DNA of 61,918 nt, taken from the NCBI GenBank assembly GCA_032123675.1, contig JAQBEX010000115.1:1-61918 (forward strand), given 5' to 3'. This stretch comes from Prado023 sp032123675 (lineage in GTDB: Bacteria > Actinomycetota > Actinomycetes > S36-B12 > CAIYMF01). Made by a program: the position numbers and the translations under genes. The notes below the pieces were generated by a model. The model ran no database searches, was not told the DNA's origin, and worked only from the letters and a program-made list of their open reading frames with translations. Shown here one piece after another: positions 36,534-45,441 of the stretch (positions are counted from its first letter, which is position 1; each line of letters starts with the position of its first letter).

Positions 36534-37742
36534 ATGACTGGATCGATGAAGCTCCCTTCCGGAACGGCCCTTCCCCGGCGACGGGTGCTGCAGGCTGCCG
36601 GCATCGGCGGCGCGGCGATGGTGGCCGCGGCCTGCGGAGCTGGTGGTGGGGGTGGTGGCGGCGGCGCCAGCGCGTCGGGCGCCGTCGAGGCCAAGAGCCA
36701 GCCCGACCAGTCGGACACCGAGAAGGAGTTGGCCTGGTCGTCCTGGGTGCAGTACATCGACGAGGACGACGACGGAAATCGCCCGACCCTGGACCGGTTC
36801 ACCGCCGAGACGGGCATCGCAGTGGACTACCGGGAGGACATCAACGACAACGCGGAGTTCTACGCGAAGGTGCGCCCGCAGCTGCAGGCCGGCCAGGACA
36901 TCGGCAGGGACCTGGTGGTCCTCACCGACTGGATGGCAGCCGAGTGGATCCGGCAGGGCTACGCGCTCCCGTTCGACCGGAACGAGGTGCCCAACTCGAG
37001 CAACATGATCGAGCGGCTCAAGGGCATCCCGTTCGACCCCGAGCGCACCATGACCCTGCCCTGGCAGAGCGGCTACGCAGGCCTGGGATTCAACGCCAAG
37101 ACGCTGGAGGAACTCACTGGCAAGCGCGAGATCAGGACCATCGATGAGATGTGGGACCCGGCGCTCAGGGGCCGCGTCACGATCCTGGCCGAGATGCGCG
37201 ACACGATGGGCCTGATGCTGCTCGCCCAGGGTGACGACCCGGAGAACTTCACCGAGGATGACTTCAATGAGGCTGTCGCGGCCGTCCAGGAGCAGATCGA
37301 CAACGGGCAGATCCGCCAGGTGACCGGCAACGACTACCTCACCGCACTTGAGACCGGTGACGTTGTGGCGGCCTTCGGCTGGTCCGGTGATGTCGTGGCC
37401 CTCGGCGATCCGTTCGGGTTCACGATCCCCGAGTCCGGTGGCATGCTCTGGACCGACAACCTGCTCGTGCCGGCGATGGCACGCCACCTCGGCAATGCCC
37501 AGAAGGTCATGGACTACTACTACGATCCCGAGGTCGCGGCTGAGGTCGCCGCCTGGGTCCAGTACATCTGCCCGGTCGTGGGCGCGCAGGCGGCCATGGA
37601 GAAGATCGATCCTGAGCTGGTCGACAACAAGTACATATTCCCGACGGATGAGGACCTGGGCAACGTGAGCGTGTTCAAGGCACTGACCCCCTCGGAGCAG
37701 GGGGCCTACGACCAGGCCTTCCAGTCCCTGATCGGCAACTGA
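36534..37742 (+). CDS. potD: Spermidine/putrescine-binding lipoprotein (PotD-like, copy 1)
   Basis: This 402-residue periplasmic-binding-protein-type lipoprotein has a Tat-like leader (LPRRRVLQAAGIGGAAMVAAAC) that ends in a lipobox Cys and is followed by a poly-Gly linker. The mature part has the PotD/PotF pattern: TDWMAAEWIRQGYALPFD, LPWQSGYAGLGFNAK, EMWDPALRGRVTILAEMRDTMG. An acidic YIDEDDDGNRPTL segment after the first strand is shared with copy 2. The gene directly precedes potA. Confidence 0.92.
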   Translation: MTGSMKLPSGTALPRRRVLQAAGIGGAAMVAAACGAGGGGGGGGASASGAVEAKSQPDQSDTEKELAWSSWVQYIDEDDDGNRPTLDRFTAETGIAVDYREDINDNAEFYAKVRPQLQAGQDIGRDLVVLTDWMAAEWIRQGYALPFDRNEVPNSSNMIERLKGIPFDPERTMTLPWQSGYAGLGFNAKTLEELTGKREIRTIDEMWDPALRGRVTILAEMRDTMGLMLLAQGDDPENFTEDDFNEAVAAVQEQIDNGQIRQVTGNDYLTALETGDVVAAFGWSGDVVALGDPFGFTIPESGGMLWTDNLLVPAMARHLGNAQKVMDYYYDPEVAAEVAAWVQYICPVVGAQAAMEKIDPELVDNKYIFPTDEDLGNVSVFKALTPSEQGAYDQAFQSLIGN

Positions 37743-37776
37743 CCGCTCGGGCGCGAGCACGGAAGGAAGCGAACCG

Positions 37777-38979
37777 GTGACCACCGAACCCGCGAAGAAC
37801 GACGTTGAGGACCTGCATCTGGTTCGGCTGACCAAGCGGTGGGGCGATCACGCTGCGGTGGATGACATCTCGCTGACCATCCCGGCCGGTTCCTTCTTCG
37901 CGCTGCTCGGCCCATCGGGTTGCGGCAAGACGACCACGCTGCGGATGGTGGCCGGGCTCGAGGTCCCCACGCAGGGGATGATCCGGATCGGGGACCGCGA
38001 CATCACGGGCCTGCGCCCGTACAAGCGCCCGGTCAACACGGTCTTCCAGAGCTACGCGCTGTTCCCGCACATGGACATCTTCGAGAACGTCGCGTTCGGG
38101 CTGCGTCGCCGGGGCATCAAGAACGTCGACGCCCAGGTCACCGAGATGCTCGAACTGGTGGAGCTCGCACCGCTGGCACGGCGCAAGCCGGCCCAGATGT
38201 CCGGCGGCCAGCAGCAGCGCGTCGCCCTGGCCCGGGCCCTCATCAATCGTCCCGACGTGCTGCTGCTCGACGAGCCGCTCGGTGCCCTGGACCTCAAGCT
38301 CAGGCGACAGATGCAGATCGAGCTCAAGCGCATCCAGACGGAGGTCGGGATCACCTTCGTGCACGTCACCCACGACCAGGAGGAGGCCATGACCATGGCC
38401 GACACCATCGCGGTGATGAACGAGGGCCGGATCGAGCAGCTCGGCGAGCCGCAGGAGATCTACGACGCACCACACACGGCCTTCGCGGCCAACTTCCTCG
38501 GCCAGTCCAACATGTTCCCGGGCGACGTCGTCGAGTCCGGCGACGTGATCACCGTGAAGGCCTTCGACCAGGTCTTCACCCTGCCCAAGGACAAGAGCGC
38601 GACCACGTCGGACAAGATCATCCTGGGTGTCCGACCCGAGAAGCTGGCGCTGCACCGGGGCGATGATGAGGTCCCGGCGGGGCGCAACACCCTGGTGGGC
38701 ACGATCACCGATGCGTCCTTCGTCGGGGTGTCCACCCAGTACCTCGTGGCCGCGCCGTGGGGCCAGGAGGTGATCGCCTTCGAGCAGAACCTGAGTGCGG
38801 GCTCGCGCCCCCGGGTGGGCGAGGAGGTCACGTTGTCCTGGGATCCGCGGCACACGTTCGGCCTCGACGGCAACGACGACCTCAACGCGGGGCTCGACAA
38901 GGAGCTGCGCGAGGTCGGCCACTACAGCGCGTCCGACGCCGTTGCGGGCAAGGCCCCGACACCTGCCGGGCAGGGCTGA
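37777..38979 (+). CDS. potA: Spermidine/putrescine ABC transporter ATP-binding protein
   Basis: The 400-residue ABC ATPase has Walker A GPSGCGKT (45-52), signature MSGGQQQR (about 141), Walker B LLLDEPLGALD (about 163) and a C-terminal TOBE domain (from about 280) typical of PotA/MalK-type importers. It powers polyamine import. The start is GTG 37777 after aaggaagcg. PotB starts 3 nt after its stop. Confidence 0.94.
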   Translation: MTTEPAKNDVEDLHLVRLTKRWGDHAAVDDISLTIPAGSFFALLGPSGCGKTTTLRMVAGLEVPTQGMIRIGDRDITGLRPYKRPVNTVFQSYALFPHMDIFENVAFGLRRRGIKNVDAQVTEMLELVELAPLARRKPAQMSGGQQQRVALARALINRPDVLLLDEPLGALDLKLRRQMQIELKRIQTEVGITFVHVTHDQEEAMTMADTIAVMNEGRIEQLGEPQEIYDAPHTAFAANFLGQSNMFPGDVVESGDVITVKAFDQVFTLPKDKSATTSDKIILGVRPEKLALHRGDDEVPAGRNTLVGTITDASFVGVSTQYLVAAPWGQEVIAFEQNLSAGSRPRVGEEVTLSWDPRHTFGLDGNDDLNAGLDKELREVGHYSASDAVAGKAPTPAGQG

Positions 38980-38982
38980 TCC

Positions 38983-39903
38983 ATGCAGATCCCGTCCAGC
39001 AGCCCGGCCATCGAGATCCCGGATGTCCCGCAGCCGGCCACGCCGGCCAAGGGCCTGCTGAAGGGTCGCTGGACGCCGTACTGGTTGCTGCTGCCGGGCA
39101 TGGCCTGGCTCGCGGTTTTCTTCGTGCTGCCGCTGGTGTCGCTGTTCCTGACCTCGCTGCAGTCACCAGTCAGCGACAACCCCAATGACGGCTACTACTT
39201 CAACTGGGACTTCGCCAACTACTCGGAGGCGCTCAGCCGCTACAGCGAGCAGTTCATCCGGTCGTTCATCTACGCCGGGGTCGCCACCCTCATCGGGCTG
39301 ATCATCGCCTACCCGGTGGCCTACTTCATCGCCTTCAAGGCCGGGCGCTGGAAGGCCCTGCTGCTCGTGCTGGTGGTCGCCCCGTTCTTCGCCTCGTTCC
39401 TGATCAGGACCAACGCGTGGAAGACCATCCTGGCCGATCAGGGCTGGATCGTGGAGACGCTGAACACCCTGAACCTGCTGCCCCAGGACCGCATCCTGAA
39501 CACGCCGCTGGCCGTGGTCACCGGGATCACCTACAACTTCCTGCCGTTCATGATCCTGCCGCTCTACGCGTCGTTGGACAAGATCGACCCGCGGCTCGCC
39601 GAGGCCGGCGCGGACCTCTATGCGACGGCCTTCACGACCTTCCGCAAGGTCATCTGGCCGCTCTCCCTGCCCGGTGTCGTGGCCGGCACGCTGCTGACCT
39701 TCATCCCCGCCGCAGGTGACTACATCAACGCCAAGCTGCTGGGTTCGACCAAGGACCGCATGGTCGGCTCCGTGATCGACAGCCAGTTCATCATCGTGCG
39801 TGACTACCCGATCGCCTCGGCACTGAGCTTCCTGCTGATGGCCTCGATCCTGGTGCTCGTGTTCATATACGTGCGCCGGGCCGGGACGGAGGATCTGCTC
39901 TGA
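38983..39903 (+). CDS. potB: Spermidine/putrescine ABC transporter permease PotB
   Basis: The 306-residue permease has a Pro-rich cytoplasmic N-terminus, about six membrane segments and the EAA loop (ARLAEAGADLYATAFTTFRK-like region, about residues 205-225) that docks on PotA. It overlaps potC (TGATG). Confidence 0.93.
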   Translation: MQIPSSSPAIEIPDVPQPATPAKGLLKGRWTPYWLLLPGMAWLAVFFVLPLVSLFLTSLQSPVSDNPNDGYYFNWDFANYSEALSRYSEQFIRSFIYAGVATLIGLIIAYPVAYFIAFKAGRWKALLLVLVVAPFFASFLIRTNAWKTILADQGWIVETLNTLNLLPQDRILNTPLAVVTGITYNFLPFMILPLYASLDKIDPRLAEAGADLYATAFTTFRKVIWPLSLPGVVAGTLLTFIPAAGDYINAKLLGSTKDRMVGSVIDSQFIIVRDYPIASALSFLLMASILVLVFIYVRRAGTEDLL

Positions 39904-40781
39904 TGGCCACCACCCAGGTCGAGCCGGGCGTTGACGAGCTGGAGCCCGCGCGATTGTCACCGGTGCAGCGGACCCTGACGTGGATCCGCGAGCATGCACT
40001 GGCCGCCTACACCCTGCTCGCGCTGATCTACATGTTCCTGCCCGTGGCTATCGTCGTGCTGTTCTCCTTCAACAAGCCGATCGGACGGCAGAACACCCGC
40101 TGGAACGAGTTCTCCCTCGATGCCTGGCTGAACATCTGCAAGGACCCGACCATCTGTGGGTCGGTGCAGGTCAGCGCCAGCATCGCCTTCTTCGCCACGG
40201 TGGTCGGCACGATCATGGGCACGATGATCGCCTTCGCGATGGTCCGCCACCGCTTCCGTGGACGCTCGACGACCAACCTGCTGATCTTCCTGCCGATGGC
40301 CACCCCCGAGGTCGTGCTCGGGTCCTCGCTGCTGGCGCTGTTCCTGAACATGTACGTGGGCTCATGGTCGATGCCGCTGGGCTTCTGGACGGTCCTGATC
40401 GCCCACATCATGTTCGTGATCAGCTTCGTGGTCGTGACGGTGAAGGCCCGACTGTCCGGGCTGGATCCACGCATCGAGCAGGCAGCGATGGACCTCTACG
40501 CCGATGAGAAGGCGACGTTCCGATATGTCACCCTGCCGCTGGTGGCGCCCGGGATCGCCGGCGCGGCGTTGTTGGCATTCTCGCTGTCCTTCGACGACTT
40601 CATCATCACCAACTTCAACTCGGGCTCAACGGTGACCTTCCCGATGTACATCTGGGGCGCTGCGCAGCGGGGCATCCCACCGCAGGTGAACGTGATCGCC
40701 TCGATCATGTTCTTCGGGGCACTGGCGATCGTCCTGATCGCGCAGATCGTGAGCGCGTCGCGGCGGCGGGCCAAGAGTTGA
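39903..40781 (+). CDS. potC: Spermidine/putrescine ABC transporter permease PotC
   Basis: The 292-residue second permease has six membrane segments and an EAA loop (RIEQAAMDLYADEKATFRYV, about 180-200). The start FLPVAIVVLFSFNKP is characteristic of PotC. It is coupled to potB by overlap. A hairpin and a promoter-like region separate it from the second potD. Confidence 0.93.
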   Translation: MATTQVEPGVDELEPARLSPVQRTLTWIREHALAAYTLLALIYMFLPVAIVVLFSFNKPIGRQNTRWNEFSLDAWLNICKDPTICGSVQVSASIAFFATVVGTIMGTMIAFAMVRHRFRGRSTTNLLIFLPMATPEVVLGSSLLALFLNMYVGSWSMPLGFWTVLIAHIMFVISFVVVTVKARLSGLDPRIEQAAMDLYADEKATFRYVTLPLVAPGIAGAALLAFSLSFDDFIITNFNSGSTVTFPMYIWGAAQRGIPPQVNVIASIMFFGALAIVLIAQIVSASRRRAKS

Positions 40782-40798
40782 TCTCTGCTGAGCACGTG

Positions 40799-40821
40799 GG
40801 CCCCTGCGGCTGGCTGGGGCC
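40799..40821 (+). terminator. Hairpin after potC
   Basis: ggcccc (40799-40804) pairs with ggggcc (40816-40821) around an 11-nt loop, 18 nt after the potC stop. A partial terminator between the transporter genes and the second binding protein is plausible. Confidence 0.4.
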
Positions 40822-40831
40822 GGTCAGGGAC

Positions 40832-40850
40832 AATGCTTCGACGAGGCATT
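40832..40850. promoter_or_regulatory. Palindrome over a putative -10 before potD copy 2
   Basis: AATGC and GCATT flank ttcgacgag (5+5 inverted repeat, spacer 9). The left arm overlaps gacaat (40829-40834), a -10-like hexamer 38 nt upstream of the ATG. A repressor bound here would block the promoter. The arms differ from the ACG-N5-CGT sites, though the spacer contains cgacga. Confidence 0.4.
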
Positions 40851-40872
40851 CGGGAACGAGGGAGGGACACTC

Positions 40873-42090
40873 ATGAAGAACCTGAGCACGCCACGATCCG
40901 GGCTGGTGCTGCCGCGGCGCAGGCTGCTGCAGTCGGCCGGCATCGGCGGGGCAGCGCTCGTGGCTGCCGCGTGTGGTGCGCGGGGCACGTCGACCACACC
41001 AGCTCCCAGCGGCTCCCGCACGGACGGCAACGTCGCCGCCAAGACCCAGCCGGACCAGTCGGCCACGGAGAAGGAGCTCGTCTGGTCGTCGTGGGTTGAG
41101 TACATCGACGAGGACGATGATGGCAACCGGCCGACCCTGGAACGCTTCGAGGAGGCCACCGGGATCAACGTGGAGCTGCGCGAGGACATCAACGACACAG
41201 CTGAGTTCGCCGCCAAGGTCCGTCCGCAGCTCGAGGCCGGTCAGGACATCGGCCGCGACCTGGTGGTGCTCACCGACTGGATGGCTGCGCTCTGGACCCG
41301 TCAGGGCTTCGCCCAGCAGTTCGATCGCAGCAACATGCCCAACGCCGACAACCTGATTCCCAGCCTCCAGAACGTGGCATTCGACCCGGATCGCGACCAC
41401 AGCCTGCCCTGGCAGGGGGGCTACACGGGGATCGGGTTCAACTCCAAGCTCCTCAAGGAGCTGACGGGCAAGTCCGAGATCCGCACGGTCGAGGAGATGT
41501 GGGATCCGGCTCTCAAGGGCCGCGTCACGATCCTGGCCGAGATGCGCGACTCGATGGGACTCGTGATGCAGTCGCTGGGCGCCGACCCCGCGAACTTCAC
41601 CCAGGACGAGTTCGACGCTGCCGCCGCCGAGATCCAGGCCCAGATCGACTCCGGGCAGATCCGGCAGGTGACCGGCAACGACTACATCCCCTCCATGCTC
41701 ACCGGCGACGTCGTGGCCGCGTTCTCGTGGTCAGGCGATATTGCCCTGGAGGGCAAGCCGTACAAGTTCGTGATCCCCGAGTCCGGCGGCCTGCTGTGGA
41801 CCGACGACATGATGGTGCCGGCCATGGCGCGGCACATGGCAAACGCCGAGCAACTCATGAACTGGTACTACGACCCTGAGATCGCGGCCGAGGTCGCGGC
41901 ATGGGTGGCCTACATCTCACCCGTCGCGGGAGCACAGGAGGCGATGGAGAAGATCGACCCGGACCTGGTCGATGACCCCTTCATCTTCCCGACCGACGAG
42001 GACCTCGCCAACATCACGGCCTTCAAGTGGCTGACTCCCGAGGAGGAGGTGCAGTACAGCCGCATCTACCAGTCGGTGATCGGCAACTGA
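40873..42090 (+). CDS. potD: Spermidine/putrescine-binding lipoprotein (PotD-like, copy 2)
   Basis: The 405-residue paralogue of the gene at 36534 has the same Tat-type lipoprotein leader (LPRRRLLQSAGIGGAALVAAAC), the shared YIDEDDDGNRPTLERFEEATG and EMWDPALKGRVTILAEMRDSMG blocks, and the same SVIGN/SLIGN C-terminus. It differs in residues around the binding cleft (DWMAALWTRQGFAQQFD versus DWMAAEWIRQGYALPFD), so ligand preference may differ. It follows potC after its own promoter-like site. ATG 40873 follows gagggaggg. Confidence 0.92.
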   Translation: MKNLSTPRSGLVLPRRRLLQSAGIGGAALVAAACGARGTSTTPAPSGSRTDGNVAAKTQPDQSATEKELVWSSWVEYIDEDDDGNRPTLERFEEATGINVELREDINDTAEFAAKVRPQLEAGQDIGRDLVVLTDWMAALWTRQGFAQQFDRSNMPNADNLIPSLQNVAFDPDRDHSLPWQGGYTGIGFNSKLLKELTGKSEIRTVEEMWDPALKGRVTILAEMRDSMGLVMQSLGADPANFTQDEFDAAAAEIQAQIDSGQIRQVTGNDYIPSMLTGDVVAAFSWSGDIALEGKPYKFVIPESGGLLWTDDMMVPAMARHMANAEQLMNWYYDPEIAAEVAAWVAYISPVAGAQEAMEKIDPDLVDDPFIFPTDEDLANITAFKWLTPEEEVQYSRIYQSVIGN

Positions 42091-42105
42091 CGGCCTGCAG
42101 TCCGG

Positions 42106-43641
42106 TCAGCCCGCCTCGAGCAGGAGGGTCTTGTCGCCCGGTGTCCAGATGGCGTCACCGGTCATCGTGACCTGCACCGCCTCGCCGGCGGGGACGTCGG
42201 TGACGGTGGCGCTGACCGAGCCCAGGGAATCGCTGCCCAGATAGACCCAGGCGGTGAGATCAGCGGATGCCGGCTGGTCGCCGGTGTTGCGCACGGTGCC
42301 GGCGATCGTCAGGCCCTGGTTCCGGTTGTCCAATGCATAGCGCTCCAGCAGCCACGGCCCGGCGCGCAGTTGGTCAGAGCCGGGCGCAGGTGGGGCCGCG
42401 GACGCCGAACCGGGTTGCGAGCCGCCCTGGGAGTTCGATCCGTTGTCCGTCGTGGCGCTGTCCAGCGACTGGACTGCCAGCCATCCGGCGACGATCAGCG
42501 CCAGTGCACCCAGCACCACCACCACGATGCGTCGGCGCCGGGCGCGTCGCTGGCGGGCCGCTGCAGTGCGCGGTCCCACGGCGCCGAGGGTTCGCACCGG
42601 CGGGGCGGGCAGGGGAGCAGGCGCCGGCTGGGCGACCCGGGTCGGGGTGGCGGCTGGCGTGGGCGGCGGTGGGGGCGGTGGGGGCGGTGTCTCCGGGGTG
42701 CCGAGTGCCGGCGGTACGGCCACAGGGGCCACCTGCGTGGGAAGCCCGTGCGCTGGGGTCGGGGCCACGGCAGGCCTGACCGACGTGGGTGCCGCGCCAT
42801 CGGTCAGCGTCGAGTCCGCCTGGTCATGCCCGCGGATCCAGTCGAGCACCTGGCTGGCGGTGGGTCGGCGGGTGGGGTCCTTGGCCATCATGCGGCGCAG
42901 CAGGGCTGCACGGGCAGGGTCGATCCCCTCGAGCTCGGGTTCCTTGGTGGCGATGCTCATCAGGACCGCCACTGCGGCCCCCTCGCCGAACGGGGGTCGA
43001 CCCGTCGCGGCGTAGGCCAGCATCGAGCCGAGGGCGAAGATGTCGCTGGGCGGCCCGATCGGGTCCAGGGTCGCCTGCTCGGGGGACAGCCACGCAGGGC
43101 TGCCGGTCACCAGCCCGGTTGCGGTCAGTGAGGTCGCGTCCTCAGGATGGGCAATGCCGAAGTCGATGAGCTCGGGGCCCCGCTGGCTGAGGATCACGTT
43201 GCCGGGCTTCAGGTCACGGTGCGTGATCCGGCGCGTGTCCAGGACAGCCAGCGCCTGTGCCATCCCCTGTGCCAGGGCCCACCAGGCGTCCTCGGACAGG
43301 GGGCCGTGTGCGGCGACCTCGTCGCGCAGCGTGGGCCCGCTCACGTACTCGATGGCCAGCCACGCGGGCTCGGACTCCAGGTCCGCGGCCAGGAACTCGC
43401 TGATGTGCGCATCGCGCACCGAGCTCAGGATCGCCACCTCACGGCGGAAGCGGTCGCGCGTGCCCGGGGCATCGAGCAGCCCCGGATGGATGACCTTCAG
43501 TGCGATGCCCTGGTGCTCGGGCGAGGAGGCGTAGAAGACCACGCCCATCCCGCCGGCGCCCAACCGGGAGTGGATGGTCCACGGCCCCACGCGCCGCGGG
43601 TCGTGCATCGACAAGGGGTCGCCAACCGAGGGCTCGGTCAT
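42106..43641 (-). CDS. Membrane-bound serine/threonine protein kinase
   Basis: The 511-residue kinase has a complete PknB-type catalytic domain (about 20-275): GAGGMGVV, Lys49 (IALKVI), HRDLKPGN (D143), IDFG (D160) and a Ser-Pro-x-Trp activation segment. A Pro-rich linker with nine consecutive prolines, a basic stretch and one membrane segment (about 370-390) follow. The outside domain of about 100 residues (GLTIAGTVRNTGDQPASADL) resembles FxLYD-type beta domains. ATG 43641 follows gggaggt. It is tail-to-tail with potD copy 2 (15 nt) and divergent from the oxidase gene. The target is unknown. Confidence 0.9.
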   Translation of the reverse strand: MTEPSVGDPLSMHDPRRVGPWTIHSRLGAGGMGVVFYASSPEHQGIALKVIHPGLLDAPGTRDRFRREVAILSSVRDAHISEFLAADLESEPAWLAIEYVSGPTLRDEVAAHGPLSEDAWWALAQGMAQALAVLDTRRITHRDLKPGNVILSQRGPELIDFGIAHPEDATSLTATGLVTGSPAWLSPEQATLDPIGPPSDIFALGSMLAYAATGRPPFGEGAAVAVLMSIATKEPELEGIDPARAALLRRMMAKDPTRRPTASQVLDWIRGHDQADSTLTDGAAPTSVRPAVAPTPAHGLPTQVAPVAVPPALGTPETPPPPPPPPPTPAATPTRVAQPAPAPLPAPPVRTLGAVGPRTAAARQRRARRRRIVVVVLGALALIVAGWLAVQSLDSATTDNGSNSQGGSQPGSASAAPPAPGSDQLRAGPWLLERYALDNRNQGLTIAGTVRNTGDQPASADLTAWVYLGSDSLGSVSATVTDVPAGEAVQVTMTGDAIWTPGDKTLLLEAG

Positions 43642-43798
43642 GGGCACCTCCCGTCAGGGGCGTGCGGCGCATCAGATCGGCGCGCGGTGCGTGCGGTGGA
43701 CGAGCGCCAATCTAGTGGATCGGGGGTCACAGCGACGGGTCCCCCGGCGCGGGCGTCCGGCGCCGGTGCGCGTCTTCGCTTGCGTGGCCATGCGCCGC

Positions 43799-43804
43799 TA
43801 CACT
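43799..43804 (+). promoter_or_regulatory. Putative -10 element upstream of the second FAD oxidoreductase
   Basis: tacact, identical to the hexamer at 30649-30654 before the first aldehyde dehydrogenase, lies 84 nt before the GTG start in the 247-nt gap between the divergent kinase and oxidase genes. No clear -35. The rest of the gap shows no feature I can assign. Confidence 0.35.
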
Positions 43805-43888
43805 GAGTGCGCTGCGGTGCACCGTGTGGCAAGCGACCACCAACCGCGCGGCCGTATCGTCCGGAGGACCCGGGGCGGCTGACTGGGA

Positions 43889-45322
43889 GTGCGATATCTC
43901 GTGCCGTACTCACGAACCGCTGTCCGCCCCTCCTCGCGGGAGTCCCTGGCTGATGTCACGCACGCCCCATTCTGGCTGGATCGACCAGATCGCCCCGAAC
44001 CCACGCCGTCGCTGGTAGCCGACACGACCGCCGACCTGGTCGTGGTGGGCGGGGGCTACACCGGGCTGTGGACCGCACTGCTGGCCAAGGAGGCCGATCC
44101 CGGCCTCGACGTGCTGGTGCTGGAGGCCGCCCAGATCGCCGAGGGCGCGTCGGGTCGCAACGGCGGTTTCATGGCATCGTCGATCACCCACGGCTTCGGC
44201 AACGGGATGTCCCGGTGGCCCGAGGAGATGGGGGAGCTGACCCGGCAGGGTCGTGCGAACCTCGACGAGATCCAGGACACGATCTCCGGCTACGCCATGG
44301 ATGTGGACTTCGCCCGGACCGGCGAGCTGGACGTGGCGACTGAGGCCTACCAGGTGGAGGAGCTCGCGGAGTTGCCTGAGCTCGCGGCCCCGTTCGGCGA
44401 GCAGTTGGAGTTCCTCGACGGCCCGGCGACCCGGGCGATGGTGAACTCGCCGCTGTACGAGGGCGGTGTCCTTGACCGCGAAGGCGTGGCCCTCGTGGAT
44501 CCCGCGAAGCTCAACTGGGAGCTGGCGCGCGTGATCCGCTCCCTGGGCGTGCGGGTGCATGAGTTCTCCCCGGTCGAATCCCTGGAGTCGACAGGCAGCG
44601 CGCTCACGCTGCGCACCCCGCATGCCACGGTGACCGCCGGACAGGTGGCGATCGGCACCAGTGCCTTCCCGAACCTGCTGCGTCGGGTGCGCCCGTACAT
44701 CATCCCGGTGTACGACTACGCACTCATGACCGAACCGTTGACCGCTGCGCAGCGCGCCTCCATCGGCTGGGAGTTCGGCGGCGGCGTGGGTGACACCAAC
44801 AACCAGTTCCACTACACGCGGCCCACCGTCGACGGTCGTCTGCTGTGGGGCGGCTTCGAGGCGATCTACCACTACGGCAGTCAGATGGGTCCCGAGCTCA
44901 ATCGGGACGACGCCACCTACGCCGTGCTGGCCGAGAACTTCTTCGCCACCTTCCCCCAGCTCGAAGGGCTGCGATTCTCACACGCATGGGGTGGGGCGAT
45001 CGACACCTGCTCGCGGTTCACCGCCTTCTGGGGCACCGCGATGGGTGGGCGGGTCGCCTACAGCGTCGGGTACACCGGCCTGGGCGTCGGGGCCACCCGC
45101 TTCGGCGCCCAGATGATGCTCGACCTGCTCGCGGGGCGGGAGACCGAGCGCACCCGCCTGACGATGGCGCGGACCAAGCCCATGCCCTTCCCGCCCGAGC
45201 CCATCCGCAGCTCCGCGGTGGCCATGACGCGGTGGTCACTGGACAACGCAGACAACTCTGGCGGGCGGCGCAACCTCTGGCTGCGGACGCTGGACCGTTT
45301 CGGGCTGGGGTTCGACTCATGA
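43889..45322 (+). CDS. FAD-dependent oxidoreductase, gamma-glutamylputrescine oxidase-like
   Basis: The 477-residue DAO-fold flavoprotein shows LVVVGGGYTGLWTALLAKE at the ADP site and EGASGRNGGFM, which is typical of PuuB and related oxidases. GVALVDPAKLNWELARVI and SVGYTGLGVGATRFGAQM are also present. It is a distant paralogue of the gene at 27083. It would oxidise an amine such as a modified putrescine to an aldehyde with release of ammonia or amine. The start GTG 43889 is weakly supported; GTG 43901 is an alternative. mmsA follows 119 nt later and probably shares the transcript. Confidence 0.85.
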   Translation: MRYLVPYSRTAVRPSSRESLADVTHAPFWLDRPDRPEPTPSLVADTTADLVVVGGGYTGLWTALLAKEADPGLDVLVLEAAQIAEGASGRNGGFMASSITHGFGNGMSRWPEEMGELTRQGRANLDEIQDTISGYAMDVDFARTGELDVATEAYQVEELAELPELAAPFGEQLEFLDGPATRAMVNSPLYEGGVLDREGVALVDPAKLNWELARVIRSLGVRVHEFSPVESLESTGSALTLRTPHATVTAGQVAIGTSAFPNLLRRVRPYIIPVYDYALMTEPLTAAQRASIGWEFGGGVGDTNNQFHYTRPTVDGRLLWGGFEAIYHYGSQMGPELNRDDATYAVLAENFFATFPQLEGLRFSHAWGGAIDTCSRFTAFWGTAMGGRVAYSVGYTGLGVGATRFGAQMMLDLLAGRETERTRLTMARTKPMPFPPEPIRSSAVAMTRWSLDNADNSGGRRNLWLRTLDRFGLGFDS

Positions 45323-45441
45323 GCGGCACCACTGCCGGCATCCAGCGGCCCGCTGCTGCACCGGATGAGCCAGGACACCATCCGACCCACTGCCTGACCT
45401 GACCCACTGACCGAGCACCGCTCACCGAACGAGAGGCCGAC

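Noticed and set aside
39881..39901. gaggatctgc at the end of potB resembling part of the 80-bp palindromic repeat
   Set aside because: Only about 10 bases match, inside a coding region and without the paired arm. This is coincidence.
43904..44872. Long minus-strand frames opposite the second oxidase and other genes
   Set aside because: They lie entirely antisense to genes with clear family motifs, have low-complexity His/Arg/Gly content and lack ribosome-binding sites.
45319..45402. A 27-codon frame overlapping the oxidase stop (ATGA) before mmsA
   Set aside because: It is very short, third positions are less G/C biased than true genes here, and the product has no recognisable feature. The overlap alone is not enough.
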